Position numbers and translations under genes: made by a program. Shown here piece after piece: positions 22,199 through 35,441 of a stretch of DNA of 64,000 nt. The notes under the pieces were generated by a model. The model was given only the letters and a program-made list of their open reading frames with translations. It was not told the origin of the DNA and searched no databases. Position 1 is the stretch's first letter. Each line of letters starts with the position of its first letter. The stretch covers positions 35,692,617 through 35,756,616 of the forward strand of contig NC_080421.1 in NCBI RefSeq assembly GCF_029873635.1, written 5' to 3'. Origin of the DNA: Malania oleifera (taxonomy: Eukaryota; Streptophyta; Magnoliopsida; Santalales; Ximeniaceae).

Positions 22199-22972
22199 GG
22201 TCTTTACATTTCTTTCTTTTTTCTCTGCTTATCCTGGATATGACATATTTTCATGCTAGACTTTGCTTATCTTGAATATTTTTTGGATATTGCATGCTGA
22301 GTTGCAATGCATGTTACCTTTCTTCATGTACCCTTTTTGTTGATGTCAAAAGGGGGAAAAAATGTGCAAAATGAGATATGTTGACATGTTTGAGAAATAC
22401 TGAGAAATATTGAAGGATATGTTGACATGCTTGAGAAATATGGAGAAATTTGTGCAAAATGAGATATGTTGACATGTTTGAAAAATACTGAAATGTTTGA
22501 ATTTTTTATGAACATATGAATGATATGTGTCATGGAGAATATATGGAGCAAATTCATTCATTGGTAAAATTCATATACCAAATATTCAGGGGGAGTTATA
22601 CTCATTGGAAAGAATGATATTAGATTTTGGAATAATATTATATTGGAAAGAGACATATTGAAAATTTTGTATGCAAAAGCATGGACATATTGAAAATTCT
22701 GTATGAAAGAGCATGATATAACATGATACATATTGAAAACTCTATATGCTTAAATGCTATGAGTTGTGAATGATATGAGTATTGGAAGCATGATACATAT
22801 TGAATATTCTGTGTGCTTAAATGCTTGAAATTGCTCTGATATGAAAGTATGATATTATGAATGAGTGAAATATTCTTGTATGACTTGTTAAGGATATGCT
22901 TATTGTAAAGGGGAGCCTTTTAAGGCTTTCTTATTTTTGCTCCTTATTTGTTACCATAAAAAAGGGAGAGAT
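22199..22972 (+). other. 3' untranslated region of the Sirevirus, with purine tracts
   Basis: Non-coding. An 88-bp direct repeat begins at 22363 and 22451 (TGTGCAAAATGAGATATGTT in both). Two polypurine tracts occur: GTCAAAAGGGGGAAAAAA near 22345-22362 and AAAAAAGGGAGAGA (22958-22971) next to the 3' LTR. The second is the expected start site of plus-strand cDNA. Several purine tracts per element is a trait described for Sireviruses. Confidence 0.8.
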
Positions 22973-24895
22973 TGTTGTCCTAACAAGGCTTAATCTCGTT
23001 TTAATGATAACAAATTAAGGTTACTTAACATGTCTTTGTGAGTTTAAGTTTTAGGACTTAAGTGATTTTAAGACTTCAAGTGGACGTGCTTGAAAAGTTT
23101 GAATGGAAAATTACACTTAAGGCCATGAGACATTATAATCATGAATAATTTAAGTTATATGAGACATGAAGCTTGTTGAAGCAGTGTGTAAAGTCAAGAA
23201 GACATATTGGAAGCTTCACAACATGAAGACTTATGAACATAGATAGGAAAATAATATGAAAGTCTCATGTAAGTACTTCAAAACTCAATAATTATTGATT
23301 AAAGCTCCTAGGATATATCATTGGACTTAGATAACTAATTTTATTCATGGAAAATGTTTTCTGAAAGTCCAAATTAAGTTTTCAAAAATATGAATTAAGT
23401 TTGGAACCAAAAATACTGAAAAATAAGTTTTGCTGAAAGGGCAGGCGACTAATGTTAAGTCATCAGGCGATTGTGGTGCTACTGTGTTTGAAAATATACA
23501 AACAAAATAGGAACAAGTGACTGACCTATCAAGCACAGTAGACTAACCCCATTTTGATTTTCAGAATGCACTAATTTCAAAAGAGCACAGATGATTGACC
23601 CTTCAAGGATAGGTGATTGATACTTATGTTTAAATGTTTAACAACGCTGCTTTTGTTTCCAAATATTACGTGATTGGTTTCCAAATTGAGAGAAAATTCA
23701 AAGGAAAGTTTTTAAAACCCTAGTGCAAGAATGCACATTAGGGCAAGAATGCACATTATCAAAGTGAATGACACGCACATATTCTTAAATACTCTTGTCT
23801 GATAGGCGACTGCTGTGTTCTTGGTTACTGCCCATCAAGAAACTGATTTGATCTTTGAAAACTCACATTCTTAATTGTTTCTGGTGATATAATTTGAGCT
23901 TCAACTTTCATATTGTTATTTTAAAGTATTATTTTGAATCTCATGTGTACTAATATGCTCTTTTGAGGACTTTTTCATTGTACAAGCAAGTTTTTTCTGT
24001 TTGTTGTATTTTTGACGGTTCCGGGATTGAATCGTTGCCTAGCGAGAGGGGATTATCATTAGAGAGGCAAACTCCACCTTTGAGGGAGAGAGGTTGTAAC
24101 TTCTCTTGGGAGGAAATCCTCACAACGGATTGCTTGGGGCAAGGACGTGGGCTACAACCGAACCTTGTAAAAACAAAGGTGTTTAGCTTCTTCTTCCTCA
24201 CTCTCTTTATTTTTGCAAGATATAACCTGCGTGCTTGGATATATTTTCTTCATCATCTTGTTGAAAATTGAATAGTGTTGAATATCGAATCGTAGTAAAT
24301 ATTGAATCTTGTTGAAAATTGAATACTTGTGAATGTTAGATACATTCATCATCAACCAGCCGAATATCCATTCTTGTTAAATATTGTATTGTGCTAAAAA
24401 TCTGATCTTTGTAAATATTAGATATTGTTAAATACATATTGGTTGTGATTAAACTTGTATCCATTTTTAAAGCATAAGTATTGAAGTTTGTTTGAAGAAT
24501 TAGAACTGAAATTAAAACAAGTAACATACAAAAATTAGTTTTTTAAAGAAAATAATTTTGTTGGTGAAATTCAAATCTTAATATTGATTATTTCATTGAG
24601 ACATAAATCGAATCACTCAATTTATTCTTGAGTACATTGTTGTGAACCTTCTTGAATCAAACTGAAAGTTACATTCCGAACAAGTGCTCAACTGAATGTG
24701 TTATATCATATTGTAAATTTAGATTGTGTATTAATTTATATATTCATATGTAAAAGTTTGTGACTGACATAGTTTTGATTGCTGCGTATATATATATTCG
24801 AAGATATAATAGTTAAGGGTTAAAGTAAATAAATTCCACAAATAATTTTTAAAGAACCTAATTCACCTCCCTCTTAGGATTACATCCTAATTTTA
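22973..24895 (+). repeat. 3' LTR of the Sirevirus element
   Basis: 1923 bp, from TGTTGTCC to CCTAATTTTA. The terminal CA has become TA. It matches the 5' LTR along its length, with the motif cluster at about 23440-23625 and the AAGGACGTGG...GAACCTTGTAAAAA block at 24140-24175. It is followed by the GAAGA TSD. Confidence 0.95.
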
Positions 24896-24900
24896 GAAGA

Positions 24901-25860
24901 CATGTTCAATATGATCCTGTAGCAGAAAAGGGATCATAAGAAACTTGTCTCTCACCTTGATTGAGTAGAACCTGAATCACATGAAAAGGTTGCAGTCCCA
25001 CTAGAGATTGTTGACAAGGCTTCTGATCTAGCAAAGAAGGTTGAAGATGCGAATAACATGGGTGTCTATGAGCAACGACCACATGAACTAGAAGACAAAT
25101 TAAAAATAAAATAAAATAAAAATTGATCAATTGGTAAAAGTGATGAAGAAAGCTCACAACCACCCATCCTTCGGGGAGTCCTCAGTCAAATCTTCAAATC
25201 CACCTTTCACTAAAGAGGTAATGGATGTTCCCCTACCTAGCATGTTCAAAATGCTGAATATAGAAGGGTAAGATGGCTTGTTCGATCCTGTTGATCACTT
25301 AGACACCTTTAAAGTGTTGATGCAATTTCAAGGCGCACTTGATGCAATCATGTGCCGAGCATTTGCCTCCACTTTAAAAGGGAATGCCAAGGTGTGGTAT
25401 CAAACCTTGAAGCCTAGTTCCAATAGATCTTTTTCCTAAATGGAGCTGTTCACTAGACACTTCATCAGTAGTCAGGAGCATAGCAAAAACTTTGACTCAT
25501 CTGATGAGCCTTGTTCAAGGAGAATGGGAAACTTTAAAGAAATTCATAGTCATTTCATCAATGCAACCCTAGAGATTCAAAACTTAGATCACGGAATAAC
25601 AGAAGCAGCCTTGACAACATCTCTCTAGTTAGGGGATTTCTTAAATTCACTAGGAAAGAAGCCCTCAGATAATATGGGAGAGTTGATGGCACGTGCCCAA
25701 AAATACATCAACCTAGAAGAGGTGATGGTCATAACGAGGACTTGAACTGACCTAAAAAGAAAGGGCTTGAAAGATATGAAAAAAATGGATGGAGCAGGAA
25801 AAAGACAAGAGATTGAATAACAAACTGCCTAGCAGCTTGAGGGAGTTAGGACCTACACCT
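24901..25860 (+). pseudogene. gag: Tat-type gag (decayed)
   Basis: From an ATG at 25221 the frame reads MDVPLPSMFKMLNI, then DPVDHLDTFKVLMQ, ASTLKGNAKVWYQTL and FTRHFISSQEHSKN, which is the retrotransposon gag domain of Tat/Athila-type elements. Stops occur near 25270, 25437 and 25627. At about 25880 gag gives way almost directly to RT (TPLNVS, then ANVVLVKKSNRKWQT), so the gag C terminus, protease and RT N terminus have been deleted. The Sirevirus sits just upstream. Confidence 0.8.
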
Positions 25861-25899
25861 AAGTTCCAGTCCTACACTCCTTTGAATGTTTCCTGAGCT

Positions 25900-26652
25900 A
25901 ATGTAGTCCTAGTGAAGAAGTCAAATAGGAAGTGGCAGACCTGCATTAATTTTACATATTTAAACAAGACATGCCCTAAAGGCAGCTTTCCTTTTCCATG
26001 AATTGACCAGCTAGAGGACTCGACATCTGGACATGAACTTTTGAGCTTTATGGATGCATACTCAAGTTACAACCAAATTTGCATGCATCCACAGGATGAG
26101 GAGAAAACTACGATCATCATTAAAAGAGGGCTCTATCTCTATAGAGTAATTTCTTTTGGATTAAAAAATGTAGGACCGGCCTAGTAGAGGTTGGTGAACA
26201 AAATATTCAAAGATCTCTAGGGGAATACCATGGAGGCTTATGTGGATGACATACTAGTAAATATCCTAAAAGTGGATGATCATGGAAAGGATTTAGGTGG
26301 AGCATTTGAATTCTTACGCATGTACAAAATAAGGCTGAATCTAGCCAAATGTGTATTTGGCATGTCCGCATGGAAGTTTTTAGGGTTTATGGTAACTTAT
26401 AGGGTAATAGAAGCTAACTATGTCAAGAAACGAGCCTTGATGGAGATGCGGGCTCCTCAGACGAAGAAGGAAGTTTAAGTGTTAACGGGGAGAATTGCCT
26501 CACTAAGCAGGTTTGCCTCTTGTTCAGAGTATACGTGCTTGCCATTCTTCAAGGCATTGCGAAAGGTAGGAAGTTTTGAATGTGGAGAAGAGCAAGATAA
26601 AGATTTCAAATAGCTCAAACAATACCTTAGTTCTCCACCTCTTTTGACAAAA
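25900..26652 (+). pseudogene. pol: Tat-type reverse transcriptase (decayed, split by solo LTR)
   Basis: Motifs appear in order: LVKKSNRKWQTCINFTYLNK, LLSFMDAYSSYNQI and ISFGLKNVGPA, then the catalytic YVDD (26239-26250, in MEAYVDDILV) and KCVFGMSAWKFLGFMV. The sequence then enters the RNase H connection (CLPFFKALRKVGSF, PPLLTKVS) and is cut by the solo LTR at 26658. There are several in-frame stops, mostly TAG. Confidence 0.85.
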
Positions 26653-26657
26653 GTAAG

Positions 26658-28676
26658 TGTTGACCACATTGGTCACACCCATTTTTTGATTATGATAAAT
26701 ACTCTTGGTACTAATGATTGTACTGAGAATTGCATGCAGGTTCACCGTGCACGTATATTTGGACTGAAAGACATATCCTGATAGCGTGGGGTGTTCGTGC
26801 CGAAGAATGAAGATTTTTGTGCTGTATTTGTATTTATGTATTTATCTCTTCATTCTGGGATGTAATTTATTATGAACTGTGTGTGTGTATGGCTTGTAAT
26901 AATTTGCATCATGTATGGTAGGTAGGTATGCTCAAAATGACCACAGTTGGACTTTAGGTACCTACACAAACCTTAGGGATCTTTCCCGGTAGAATAGAAA
27001 GTCTTTAGGTCTCTAAATGCACAAAAAGTCCCCATTATCATCTTTATATCAGGGGAATTACAATTGGCCAAAATATGGACTTAAATTGAAAAGGTTGAGA
27101 GGGTTCGGGCGACTGAACCCATGCCGTGTAAAGCGGCTCGGGCGACTGATCAAAGTCAACATTTTGACTTAGCTTTGGGCCACTGAACCTCTTTTGAATG
27201 TATCTTCCTTGGGCACTCGAATGCTCTTTAGGGCACTTTTCAAGTACTCGGGCGACCATCTACTTACATTCAAATAGAGGCTCGGGCGACCGAATTGTCT
27301 GGTTCGATTAACCGAACTCAGCTTCGGGCACTCAAACCTTGGACATTTGACTACTGACTTTGATCCAGCCAACCAGTCCTCATTTCAAGCACCCAAACCT
27401 CTTCGAGTTGAATTTTTGATTGTGTCTATTGGGCACCCGAACCTTGCAGGTTAAAATGATTTTTACTGATTTTTTAAATGGGGTAAACTGGGTTAATTTT
27501 CTTAATGGTCTTTTAGACAATTCTAATTATACCCATTGTGTCCCCAACGGTCAAAAATTCTCCTTGCCTATATTTACCAGTTCATTTGTCTTAATTAGGA
27601 GGGGATTAGCAAATTTGATTAGAGAAAAATTCTCTCAACTCTCAAAACCCTAAAAACCCTATATTAGCAAAATATTTCTTGCAAACACTCACATACTCCT
27701 CATTCTCTTTCTCTAAGCATTGTGAGTATCTCTATAAGGCTATTGTGCTTAAATCTCTCTAGCATATACTCTCTCTTGATATATTGATTAATTGATTTTA
27801 TTTGAGAGTATAGCCTAAAGTTTTCCACCGATTTCATTTGATAAATCTAATGTGGAAAAACTTTAAGGGTTTTGGTTCTTGTATCATTGTTGCAAGTTAG
27901 CTAAACCTAGATTTTTTGTGCAAAAATCCTTTACAAAAGCTAGTTTTTCAAACAACTCCATTGTGCTTTATACATTGAATATCCTATTGAGTTTTTTTGA
28001 TTTATCTTGCTTAGCATATTTGAAACCCTGATCTGATTTTGTGATATTCAAATATTGTGTTTCAAATCTTGCTTAGATATACACTCTAGATCTGGATTGA
28101 AAATATGTACTTGATTGAGTGTTTAGCACACATTAGAGCAGTGAGCATATTTACATATAATCCGTTCTTGCATTATTGACGAGCTATATTGGTGCACACA
28201 TCTGCTTGTGTTGAAGCGCATTTCCGTGTACAAACATTTTTATACACATTGGTTGTATTTCAGGCTCGGACCTGAAGAGGGAGACTAGCCTTATGGAATA
28301 GTCCTGGATTGGCTTAGACTAGGTTAGGAAAGCTAGGTGCGCCATCCTATTAAGGCGTGTCGGTTGAGGTCAGCCCCTTTAATTGACTTGGTTGTATAGG
28401 TGCCGCTCCACCTGATTAAGAGAGCATTTTAGTGGTAATCCTTGTGCTGGTGTGGCCAAGGCGGGGACGTAGGCACAGTTGGCCGAAACTTGATAACATA
28501 TCGTGGGTGTTCTTTACATTTATGCAATTTACATTTACAGCACGTGTATGTGTGTTTGATGATTGCATAGACTAACCCTAGGCTAAATTGCATTGTTGTT
28601 AAAATCAGTAGACCTAGGCAACAAATTTTTAAATACCCAATTCACCCCCCCTCTTGGGGTTGCAGCATAACTATCA
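26658..28676 (+). mobile_element. Copia-type solo LTR (TGTTGACC family) in Tat pol
   Basis: 2019 bp with a perfect TSD, GTAAG (26653-26657 and 28677-28681). It starts TGTTGACC and ends AACTATCA. The Tat protein reads through the joined flanks, from RT-connection into RNase H. U3 motifs such as TCGGGCGACTGAACC repeat at 27095-27440. The GGGGACGTAGGC block is at 28463-28474 and the TTCACCCCCCCTCTTGGGG end at 28641-28659. Confidence 0.9.
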
Positions 28677-28681
28677 GTAAG

Positions 28682-29470
28682 AATTGGAGAGGATCTATAC
28701 TTGTATTTGTCCTCTACTTGATGCACAGTGAGTGCAGTCCTAGTTTGGGAGGAAGGTAGGCAACACAAGCCCATATATTATACCAGCAAGGTGTTGCGTG
28801 AAGCAGAGATTAACTATATAGTAGTAGAAAAGGCTATTTTTGCAACCATCTGTGTAGCCAGAAGGTTAAGACCCTACTTTCAGGCACACAAGGTGGTTAT
28901 GTTGACAAATATACCACTAAGCCAAATCCTTTAGTGGTCGAAAATCTCAGGAATGATGATGAAGCGGTCGATTGAAAATTGGAGAATTCAATATCCATTA
29001 CAAGCCAAGACTGGCAATTAAGGCTCAAGTCTTAGCTCATTTTATGGTTGAGCAGGTCCATGAAAATTCAGAAGAGCTAAAAATCCAGATGCTACATATG
29101 GACGGGTCTTTAAACAGAATAGGAGGATGTGCAGGTTTAATTCTTACAGCCCTAGATGGATTTAAAGTAAAGTACACATTTCGGTTGGAGTTCGCAACGA
29201 CTAATAATGATGTAGAGTATGAAGCCTTACTAGCAGGGCTGTGACTCTCAATGTCCCTTAAAGTTAAGAGACTTCGAGTCTCAAGCGATTCTTAACTTAT
29301 GGTTGAGCAGGTGAAGGGTGAATTTGAAGCTAGCGATAAAAAAAATGAAGAGATATCTAGAAAAAGCACAAGAGTATATCTAGGCATTCACTGAATTTAC
29401 AATCGAACGCATTCCCTAAGCACAAAATGCAAAAGCTGATGCATTGGCAAAGCTGGCTTCAACTTCGAAA
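28682..29470 (+). pseudogene. pol: Tat-type RNase H plus second (archaeal-type-like) RNase H
   Basis: The first RNase H is visible as SAVLVWEEGRQHKPIYYTSK followed by KVLREAEINY (28728-28935). After the tether region (KIGEFNIHYKPRLAIKAQ, AHFMVEQ) comes a second domain with LHMDGSLNRIGGCAGLIL and FATTNNDVEYEALLAGL (29080-29244). Its Asp in MDGS and Glu in EYEAL fit a second catalytic RNase H. Such dual RNase H is the hallmark of the Tat lineage. Several stops break the frame. Confidence 0.8.
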
Positions 29471-29739
29471 TCAAATTGGGAGAATGCTGTTTACTTAGAG
29501 CGAATAGAGAAGCCAACCTACGAGGATACCCGGGTCAACATAGTAACAATAGAAGAGGATGAAGAATATTGGAGGACCATCCTAATATAGCACCTTCGGG
29601 ATAGGTCTTTACCTGATAACAAGAAGCAGTCTCTGAAGATAAGGAGGAAGACAACCAGGTATACAATCGTAGACAAAGAGTTGTACAAGCAATCTTTGAC
29701 GTTGCCATATTTATGGTACCTGGGTAGTAAAGAAGGATA

Positions 29740-30700
29740 GTATATACTGAGAGAAATTCATGAAGGAATTTGCGGCAACCATTTGGTCAGTAGAGCTTTG
29801 GCTCACAAGGCTTTACGATAAGGGTGCTATTGGCCCACTATGAGAAAAGACGCGTTAGAGCTGGTGAATCGATGTGATAGATGTCAAAAATGCACCAACA
29901 TAACTCACTTACCTGCCAGAAAATTATGTTGCTTGACCAATCCATGTCCCTTCGCTTAATGGAGACTTGATATACTAGGGTCATTGCCACAAGTAGTGGG
30001 GTAGTGGAAGTTCTTACTGGTCGTCATTGATTATTTCACAAAATGGATAGAGGTTGAAGCTTTGTCCCATATAACAAAGCAGATCACCAAGTTTTTCTGG
30101 ACTTCAGTCATATGCCGACACAAAGTACCTTGGGCAATAGTGACAAACCATGGAAGGCAATTTGACAACATCCATTTCAAAAATTTTTGTGCCGACCTTA
30201 GCGTAAAACTACTTTTTGTGTCCATAGCACAACTGCAAAGCAGCAGGCAAGTGGAAAATATGAACAAAACAATTTTGCATGGCTGGAAGATACACTTGGA
30301 GTTAGCGCAAGGTAGGTGGGTGGAGGAACTCCATTTAATCATATGGGCATACCACACAACCTAATGAATGGCTGTGGGAGAAACTCCTTTCCTACTTGCT
30401 TTTAAAGAAGAAATAGTCATCCTTGCAGAGATAGGAACTCCTTCTTGGTGGAGACAACATTTTAATGATGAAGGTAAAAAGGAGGAGCTAAGAGCAGAAT
30501 TAGATCTGTTAGAAGAAAGGCGGGATCAAGCTCAGATCAAGGTTGCGACATACCAGCAAAGGGTGGCCAAATATTACAATGCCCAAGTCAAAGCACGTGT
30601 TTTCAAGCTAGGATATCTGGTGTTAAGGAAGAGTGCGGAACAATCCTTCTGAACTAGGGCTAAGCAAACTAAAGCCCAACTGGGAAGGGCCATATTAGAT
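29740..30700 (+). pseudogene. pol: Tat-type integrase (decayed)
   Basis: The zinc-binding part shows GNHLVSRALAHKALR and CDRCQKC (about 29775-29895). The core shows LDILGSLP, VVIDYFTKWIEVEAL and WAIVTNHGRQFDN, where the usual SDNG is TNHG, so the second catalytic Asp is lost. It continues with VENMNKTILHGWK, which keeps the Glu. The C-terminal part shows ELDLLEERRDQAQIKVATYQ and YYNAQVKARVF. Stops occur near 29958, 30003 and 30361. It cannot be an active integrase. Confidence 0.85.
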
Positions 30701-30799
30701 AGCAACGAAGATCAAACCGAGAACATACACATTGAAAGATTTAGAGGGGAAAGAGATTTAGAACACACAAAATTCGAATTTTTTGAAAAAATATTATTC

Positions 30800-31731
30800 A
30801 TAGTTGTATGCTTTTAAAGTAATTACATAATAATAAATTCCCTCACAAAAGTTTAAATTTTCAAATTCGGCATCTTCATCGTCACCTTCATCATCCTCTT
30901 CTCCTAATGGAGGGCTTACATTGCCGTAGCCAACCGAATAGTTACTAGTTGTATCAATGTCAGGAAAATTTATCTTAAATTGTTCTCGACATATCTAAAA
31001 ACCCCCTGGGTACGATTTGAGGACGAATTTCCCTTTGTCTTGCAAGAACTTATTAGAGTTGTGGTAATAAAAAATAGTAGAGTCAATAGTAGCGTTAACA
31101 ACAGCTGGGATCTCTATATTCCAGATTTGGGTGATCTCTTTTTCGAGAGCTTTCTCCTGGGTGGCACTGGCATTCGGTTGTTCTTGTAAGACCAGGGCTT
31201 GTTGCTGCAATTCCGTCGCAACCCTATACATTTCACCTACCTTGTTTTCCAAGGTAAGATTCATGGCTACTAGCTGAAAAAAAAAAATGGAAAAAGAAAA
31301 AAAAAGCAAAAGGGAGTGAACAAACAAGTAAACCCAAATACACACCAAAAACATTCCTAGTAAGCGACATGACGGGCAGCTGAAGTAAGGACTTCTAGGA
31401 GCATCATCTTCAGCTCATAAGAATCCTTCAGTAGCACAACATGTAGGAGGACCGTACCTGAAACCACAGAGTCATGTAAACTGGACCCTTCATATGTAGT
31501 TGGCAGAGGTGGTGGAGCAAGGGCTTCATCAGTAGTCCCAGGTGCATCTTCCATTATGGGAAGATCCACCCAGCAAAGTCTTCTTCTTGCTGGCTTTCTT
31601 TCTCTTCATTTTGGTGATCATATCCTCAAAGCGACTCCACTCCATGCCTAAAAAAAGAAAAGAAAAAATACATATGAGAAATGATGAAAGCACAAATATT
31701 GAAAATTTAGGCTACGAGAATAAAAGGTAAG
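30800..31731 (-). pseudogene. Downstream exons of the Tat antisense ORF
   Basis: Minus-strand ORFs at 31569-31357 (MDLPIMEDAPGTTDEALAPP) and 31354-30995 (LTLENKVGEMYRVATELQQQ, coiled-coil-like) lie between pol and the gypsy insertion. A T-rich tract ending in TTTTTTAG precedes GCATGGAGTGGAGTCG in minus orientation near 31650, like an intron acceptor. The order suggests a spliced antisense gene whose 5' part is at 37423-38177. A Lys-rich KMKRKKASKKK stretch could be a nuclear signal. Antisense ORFs are known in some Tat elements (Grande type). Function is unknown. Confidence 0.45.
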
Positions 31732-31736
31732 GACCA

Positions 31737-33754
31737 TGTAATAACCTGAACCCAAAAAATAAAATAAAAAAAAATAAAGAGAAGAAATTTAAAAAAGGGC
31801 ATCAAGAAGGGACTTGTCGACGAACTTTTTTTCTTCATCGATGAACGTCCTTCTTGGTCTCATTGATGAATACATGTGTCTCATCTACCAGGAATCACTG
31901 AGAGCCAGGAATTTCAGGGTTTTAAGGATTCGTTGATGAACACATTTTTCTCATCGACGAATGTCCTTCTGTAGCTCATCGACGAGTCTTTTCTTCTCAT
32001 TGATGAATTCACGTGGCATTGCTGATTATAAATTGACTTTGGGTCATTTTTCTGTGAAAAATCTTTCCTCTCTCATTTTCTCTCTCTAGGGTTATGACCC
32101 CTCCCCCTTCTCTTTTTGATTTTGGCTCGAATTTAGCCCGAATAGACAATCAAAAACCACCACGAGGTTCCTGGGGTGATTCTCTTCAAATTAGTTGAAG
32201 CAGAATCTTGATTTGGAGTTCTTGGGAACCACTCCAAAACTAGGCAAGGGAGTTATTTTTGAGATTTATTAATTGTTTAATGATATGGGCTTGGAAAAAT
32301 TAAAATATCAGGCATTCTAGGGTTGAATTGACTAAGTTACGATTTTTAGAATACATGGTCTTGTTTTTCGTTTGGTTTAGGCAGAATTTCAAGGAACATG
32401 CAAGGGGAAATAAAATATACTTGGCTTTATTTTAATTTGAATCGGTTACCTTTGAGTATAAATGTCGTATAATTATAGTATAATTTTCTGAATAATTTAA
32501 CAATTGAAAATAATGGTTTTTGATTATAATATATATATTTGGAAAAACTGCGTGGCATGAGAAAATCCTTTATAATTAATTGGATGTTAATAACTGTTGG
32601 TTGAGAATATTGTTGCTTGTGAAGAATGTTCAGTTGAGAATGTTTGATTGTGACTATTGCTTGATTGAGAATACTATCTGGTGGTGATTAATGTTGTAAA
32701 TGTCGGGGATGTGTAATGTGGTTCATGTAAATTGCGATATAGCGTTGGCAGTGGTATGAGGAGGTCATTATATCGTACTTGATATAAATCACCATATAAC
32801 GTTGGCAGTGGTATGAGGAGGTCGTTATATGGTCATTTATATAAATAGGGTAAAACGTTGGTAGTGGAATGAGGAGTTCATTTTACTGATTTACTATGAA
32901 CAGGGTTATGTGTGTGGAATGGTAACTTGTGTGGTTGTGTATCCTGTGTGAACATGGACCCTGTATGGGTGTGAATGAAGTGTGTGGTATCTTGTGTGGA
33001 TGTGATTGAAAGGTACTGTGTCTTGTGTGGATAATTGATGTGTAATGTGATGGATATTGAATTGTGTGTGAATACTGAAATGTGAATTTAATTGCATGAA
33101 TATTTATGGCAAGGTAAATCTCTTTGCTCAGGGGGCTTACTGTGAAAGGTGAGTACCCTGATCGGTATCAATTGTAGCCACACCCGAGTCAAAGGGTATG
33201 ATTACAAATGGTATCAAAGCAGAGGGAAGGTATATGTATGGGCGTGTATTCTTCCCAATCCTTAGGAACTTTCACTATAAATATTGGATTATTTGTGTGA
33301 CTACAATCTTTATGCGCCTTACCGGATGTTGTTGAATAATTGATGAGTTATTTTGTATGTATGTATGTGTATATATATATATATTAAAACTCTTATGCCA
33401 CACACTGTTATAGTTATTTCTTCCTTACTGAAAGGTGTCTCACCTCGGCATATTATTATCATTTTCAGGTTCTTCAGGTGATCGAGCTTAGAAGGCTTCA
33501 AGGGTAGGGTTAGTTTTTGGTAATTTTGAGAGGTGGGAAGAATAGTTATATGTACAGTTTATGTTTTTATATTTCTCCGGTGATGTAATATGGAGAATTT
33601 GTTATACTCTTTTTTGGGTTGTATATAGTACTCTAATGTTTCATTTGAGGTAGTTATATATTATTTCTACTGTGTGAATGTTAGATATGGTTTCAGAGAT
33701 GGTGAATGGTCTCATCACACCTTGGGCCCTACCTGACGGGTTCGAGGCGTGACA
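31737..33754 (+). repeat. 5' LTR of the gag-only gypsy element
   Basis: 2018 bp. A TCGTCGACGA-type cluster lies at 31815-32015 (for example CTCATCGACGAGTC), followed by TATAAATTGAC near 32028, a CT-rich leader and a GTGTGGAT-rich stretch at 32880-33060. TTACTGAAAGGTGTCTCACC near 33424-33443 is shared with the other gypsy LTRs. Confidence 0.9.
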
Positions 33755-34219
33755 AAGTTGTATCAGAGCTTAGGAAATAGGCTCTGTAGAATTTAGAAGG
33801 ATTAATACCAGAGTATATGTTTGAGTTAGGACGAGGATAAGAACAGGTAGATTAGGATATTGTTAGGACTTTTGAGTTTTGTTTCATAAGCTTGGGGGCA
33901 AAAATCTCTTGATGGTCTTTTGTGCTTTTCTGAAGTAGTAGCTGGTTTCAAAAAACAACGATAAATCCATCGACGGTGATGTTTCCAAACAGAGATATAG
34001 GAACTTGGAAGTAGAACCTGAAGATAAGGATGGTTGATTTATGGGGATAAACTTCTGAGAGAGAATTCTGATGATTTAAGTATTGTAATTTGACGAATTG
34101 TGGTTAATTGGGTGTTGGATGTTTAATTTAGGATATGAATATTGATCTGATTTCTTATTTTATAACTGTGCCAATTATGTTAAGATGTGGAAATTTTAAA
34201 CTTGCCTCTATCCTATCTT

Positions 34220-35275
34220 CAGGATGGATCCCAGAGGTAAAGGCATGGATGCTAGAGGGGGGAACGAGTTGGGGGCTTCTAGTAGATAAGATAGAAACCT
34301 CCAGACTACTACGAGGTATAACTCGACAGGTTAGGGCAGAGATGAGATGGGACCCCGAGGGATTGAGCTACCCAACTGTGAACCAGGGCTATAGGATTGA
34401 CCAATTCACCCGCTCGAAACTCTCTATTTTTTTGGGTGGAAATGACCCAATCATGGCTGAGACATGGGTGCAGGAGAAGGAGAAAATACTGGTAGTGCTG
34501 ATTGCACTGAGGAACAGAAGGTTCTCTTCGCCACCTTCAAGCCGAGAGGAGAGGCCGAGTGATGGTGGTAAGCAGTGAAGCTGCTGGAAGAGCAACGAGT
34601 AGTACCCATGGTTATGACATGGGGACGTTTCAAGGAGGTATTCTACGACCAGTTTCCCCACCACCACCAAGAATGTGAAGGCGAAGGAATTCTTTAATTT
34701 GACTTAGGGGTAACTCACTGTGCATCAGTATGCTGCTAGGTTCGTGGAGCTTTCTCGCTTTGCTTTTTTATGATCCCAGATGAATATCAAAAGGTGAGAT
34801 GATTTGAAAAGAGTATAAACCAGAGGATCCACGAGCACATGGCAGTCTTGCAGATATAGGACTTCTCAGAGCTGGTGAATAAAGCCACTGTAGAGGAGTT
34901 GGGCCTATAGAGAGGTGTAGAAACATCAAAGTGGAGGAAGAGATCCGTGCCTCCCAGATCCCATGCAGATATAAGACATGGTTCATTGAGGGGAGATAGA
35001 GATACTGCGGGTTAGAGGTCAGAAAGGGATGATCAAGGATGTTAGGGCAATTCATCATGCCCCCATTATGCTCGGTGCAATCAGAGGCATTGGGGTAAAT
35101 GCCGGGGTAGGGGTATTGTGTGCTATAGGTGCGGTAGATACAACCATATAGCCTGAGAGTGTCGAGCACCACCGAACAATACACCTGCTCCTGATCAGAA
35201 CCAAAGGAACAATCTGGTGCCTCATGGAGACCTGGCACATGTCTACATGCTTGGCCTAGCTGAGACAGACACTGC
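34220..35275 (+). pseudogene. gag: Gag of the gag-only gypsy element (decayed)
   Basis: The start MDPRGKGMDARGGNELGASS follows an AG (CTTCAG) like the start of the Tekay gag at 50086. Recognisable parts are EKILVVLIALRNR in one frame, [12 protein letters not shown], then VHQYAARFVELSRFAF, and a zinc knuckle CYRCGRYNHIA-EC (about 35125-35163) broken by a TGA. There are many stops and frame changes. Sequence after APDQNQRNN leads within about 250 bases to the purine tract, so pol was cleanly lost. Confidence 0.75.
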
Positions 35276-35441
35276 TAGGGGCGCAGGTAACATGTTGTGT
35301 TTAGGATAAGTAAATAATTTCATTTAAATTTTAAAATGATGTAATTGTTCACATGCTAGAATAGATTGGAATGTGTGAAATGTGGGTTAGAGTATATTGG
35401 TTAACAAATTTTGAGGACGAAATTTTGTAAGGAGAAGAGAA

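Larger units (their letters stand above)
6861..24895 (+). mobile_element. Sirevirus-type Ty1/copia LTR retrotransposon with nested insertions
   Basis: Both LTRs begin TGTTG and end CCTAATTTCA or CCTAATTTTA. A perfect 5-bp TSD, GAAGA, flanks the element (6856-6860 and 24896-24900). The domain order is gag, PR, INT, RT, RNase H, which is the copia order, followed by a third ORF. The primer-binding site matches initiator tRNA-Met and a purine tract abuts the 3' LTR. LTRs near 1.9 kb, a third ORF and repeated purine tracts fit the Sirevirus lineage. An inverted gypsy LTR inserted at 14809-22193 adds 7.4 kb. Without it and its TSD copy the element is about 10.6 kb. It is broken by stops and frameshifts and so is not autonomous. 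The LTR starts differ at roughly one base in ten over the first 130 bases, which points to an old insertion. Confidence 0.95.
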